Below, in pieces: positions 61,945-64,000 of a stretch of DNA of 64,000 bases (the first letter of the stretch is position 1; each line of letters opens with the position of its first letter). The notes below the pieces were generated by a model that was given only the letters and a program-made list of their open reading frames with translations, did no database searches and was not told the DNA's origin. Where the stretch lies: positions 868,001 through 932,000 of the forward strand of contig NC_056551.1 of NCBI RefSeq assembly GCF_910596095.1, read 5' to 3'. This stretch comes from Thunnus maccoyii. Its lineage: Eukaryota > Chordata > Actinopteri > Scombriformes > Scombridae. Made by a program: the position numbers and the translations under genes.

Positions 61945-62451
61945 ACCTCATTGGGACCTTTTCCATTGGGACCTTGTTGGGACCAGTAGTCCTCATGGGG
62001 ACCAAAGCCCGGTCTTAATGAGGCAAAATGTCATTTCTGAGCTCCTGGTTAAGGTTAGGGTTTGGGTTAGGCTGTCCAAAATGAATGGAAGTCAGTGCAA
62101 TCTCCTAACCACAATAGCTGTGCAAACTTGTGTAGATATAGATGTAGATACAATATGCATGTGTGTGTGTATGTGTATGTGTGTGTGTGTCTGTCTGTCA
62201 TAGGCTACCTCCGGGGACAAATTTCAGACTAAAACCAGTTAACTGGGGACGGCGTGTCCAATCTAGGACAAAGCCGTGTCCCCAATTGTTAAAATGCTGA
62301 TTTTTGGGACAGTGGTTAAGGTTAGGCTTAGGTTGAGGTTAGGGTAAGGGTTAGGGTTAGGCAAGTAGGGGTTATGATTAGGGTTAGAGTAAATCTCCAG
62401 GAAATTAATTAATGTAAGTCTGTGTTATGTCCCCAAAAGTGACCTAGGACA

Positions 62452-62502
<51 letters not shown>

Positions 62503-62620
62503 TGTGTGTGTGTGTGTGTGAGTGTGTGTTGCCTTGAGAAAGACCAAGTGTGGTCAAAACATAGGTTATGCGATAAGATAATTGGTGCTTGGTGTGCAGT
62601 CATCTTCTCTTGAATATACA
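61945..62620. repeat. Paired GGGACC-type teleost repeats with TTAGGG-like and (GT)n tracts
   Basis: Two related units: 61960-62210 (CATTGGGACC, GTCCTCATGGGGACCAAAG, GGTTAAGGTTAGGGTTTGGG, then (GT)n) and 62215-62540 (GGGGACAAATTTCAG, GTGTCCCCAATTG, TTAGGGTAAGGGTTAGGGTTAGG at 62337-62360, then (GT)n at 62455-62529). These look like successive copies of one fish repeat. Confidence 0.5.
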
Positions 62621-64000
62621 GTATGTCATTGCCATGACCAGCGCCCTGTCTTTAGTGTGCATTCACCATCCAACTCTTGTTGATTCTGCATGTTCACTCT
62701 CTTAAAAATTATTAAAAAATTATCGATTTATGGTTTAAATAAAATATGGCCTGTCACATCAGGAGATAAAACCAGTATTCTCACTTAAATGAATATGTTG
62801 ATGCTTTGAGAAACAACATTCCATCAGTTCAGTGAGGTATCCAGCCGGTTATCTCAAAGTCTTTGATTGTGAGGGAGCATGCAGGGCTAAATAGGTCAGG
62901 AGCGTTTAAAGGAGATGACTAACTCCTTCATAAGTTGGGCCCTGGTGTGTGTTTTTACACACTTGCAAATGTTTGAATAGACTGGCTTGGTTGGAGGCAG
63001 GTTTTCCAGATTTAATGGATTGTTTTTCACTTGTTGGTGAATTCCTGCATTCTTTAGCTTTTTTTCTTTTGGCCATGGACTTGCTGTGATTTTTAGATTG
63101 ATGTGTAGAACTCCAAATGCAAATGATGTCCATCATTATAACCTGCAATTTTATAGTCATATATATGACAAGTAGTCAGGTGAGAATTTTAAATAAACAT
63201 TATGAAACCCTAAATTAGTCCTATCTTAATATCAACTGAGCATGTACCTCAGCATTGTTGTTGACCAGGTGCATATGTAGCTTCACAGCCCCTGTATTCT
63301 GAAACGTGAAAGTTCCATCTTGACATTGTGAATAGCTGTTTGACAAAATGGTCTTAACTCAAGGCCCAATTATTAGCTTCTTCCAGATCTTTCAATCACA
63401 TCCCATGGTCTTCATCACCAAATTTGAGTTGTACTTGGTATGGAGCTATAGATACATGATTTTAGAGGTTTTTTTTCCAGATTGCCGGGAGTTTCTACCC
63501 CACCTGACATGTGGTACCAATAGCCTATATAGACAACAGTTTCCACTACACAACACCAAAGTCTATTTTTGAACAGAGATATGGGTTACAATCTGTGCAT
63601 GATGTGACTGAAATTCTTGGTATGGAATGCAACTGTATGGAACAACTTAACCAACTTCATGACAACTCAGCCAACAATCCCATTCCCTGATGACGACTAT
63701 ACTGGTTGAAAGGTCTGCATAAGTGGGCCATAAGTTTATTTTGTTAAACCCAGTGGCCTTGAAATTGAATTGAATTGAAAGGATAATTTCAGCAGGATCA
63801 TGCATCACATTTTAATGTTTTTCATAGGGACCAACATCTATCATATGCTCACATGTTGTTTTGATGTTTACAGGGAAATATAATCCCACCAAAGTATTTG
63901 TAAATAAACCCTAATTGAAAGTTGGAGTATGTGTTCAATTAAATTATTTTATTAGTATCAGCAATTAATGATTTTCTTCACTACAAAGTATACTTTTTGG
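62621..64000. other. Intergenic DNA to the window end, no gene seen
   Basis: 63353-63440 (TCTTAACTCAAGGCCCAATT, CCATGGTCTTCATCACC) resembles 36208-36300 downstream of AUH and is a minor shared repeat. AATTGAATTGAATTGAA at 63764-63780 looks like an L2-type tail. No exon was recognised. Confidence 0.3.

Overview
The window is nuclear DNA from a teleost fish. It has large AT-rich introns, (CA)n/(TA)n microsatellites and many Tc1-like, hAT-like, L2-like and tRNA-SINE relics typical of ray-finned fish. It also carries three genes in the vertebrate order SYK - AUH - NFIL3, as on human 9q22. The species cannot be named from sequence alone.

Genes. (1) SYK, plus strand, 3' part only (about 890-6637): the interdomain-B linker and the whole tyrosine kinase domain. 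The SH2 exons lie off the left edge. (2) AUH, minus strand, complete in ten exons (47062 to 37069), encoding a 330-residue mitochondrial methylglutaconyl-CoA hydratase; every intron phase agrees. (3) NFIL3, minus strand, a single coding exon (52121 to 50751), encoding a 456-residue bZIP repressor. These are independent single-copy genes whose linkage is ancestral; nothing in the sequence suggests that they work in one pathway.

Layout. 1-6.9 kb: SYK. 6.9-17 kb: intergenic DNA with Tc1 relics, an unclassified DNA element interrupted by a Tc1 fragment, a broken HECT-type E3 ligase fragment (plus) next to a broken integrase-type gene (minus), and L2 3' ends. 17.5-23.5 kb: the most unusual region. 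Two copies of a 0.95 kb hAT-like segment, near 99% identical, flank a scrambled minus-strand locus. This locus holds three correctly phased kinase exons of a HIPK-like gene, several arrays of a GC-rich minisatellite that reads as an Ser/Arg/Gly/Pro tail, and repeated copies of a terminal lysine- and cysteine-rich tail. 23.8-25.3 kb: L2 reverse transcriptase remnant. 26-35 kb: tandem repeats, an unclassified teleost repeat, a telomere-like tract, L1 fragments and a Tc1 element. 35-47 kb: AUH, with nested transposons in its introns, including a long inverted-repeat element in intron 1. 47-52 kb: NFIL3 and its 3' flank. 52-64 kb: NFIL3 upstream DNA, microsatellites, LINE, hAT and Tc1 fragments, and a Sleeping Beauty-type Tc1 element with complete IR/DR ends.

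Limits. All family names come from motif recognition without database searches. Untranslated exons and transcription starts are only suggested. Intervals called empty mean that I saw no gene or clear element there.
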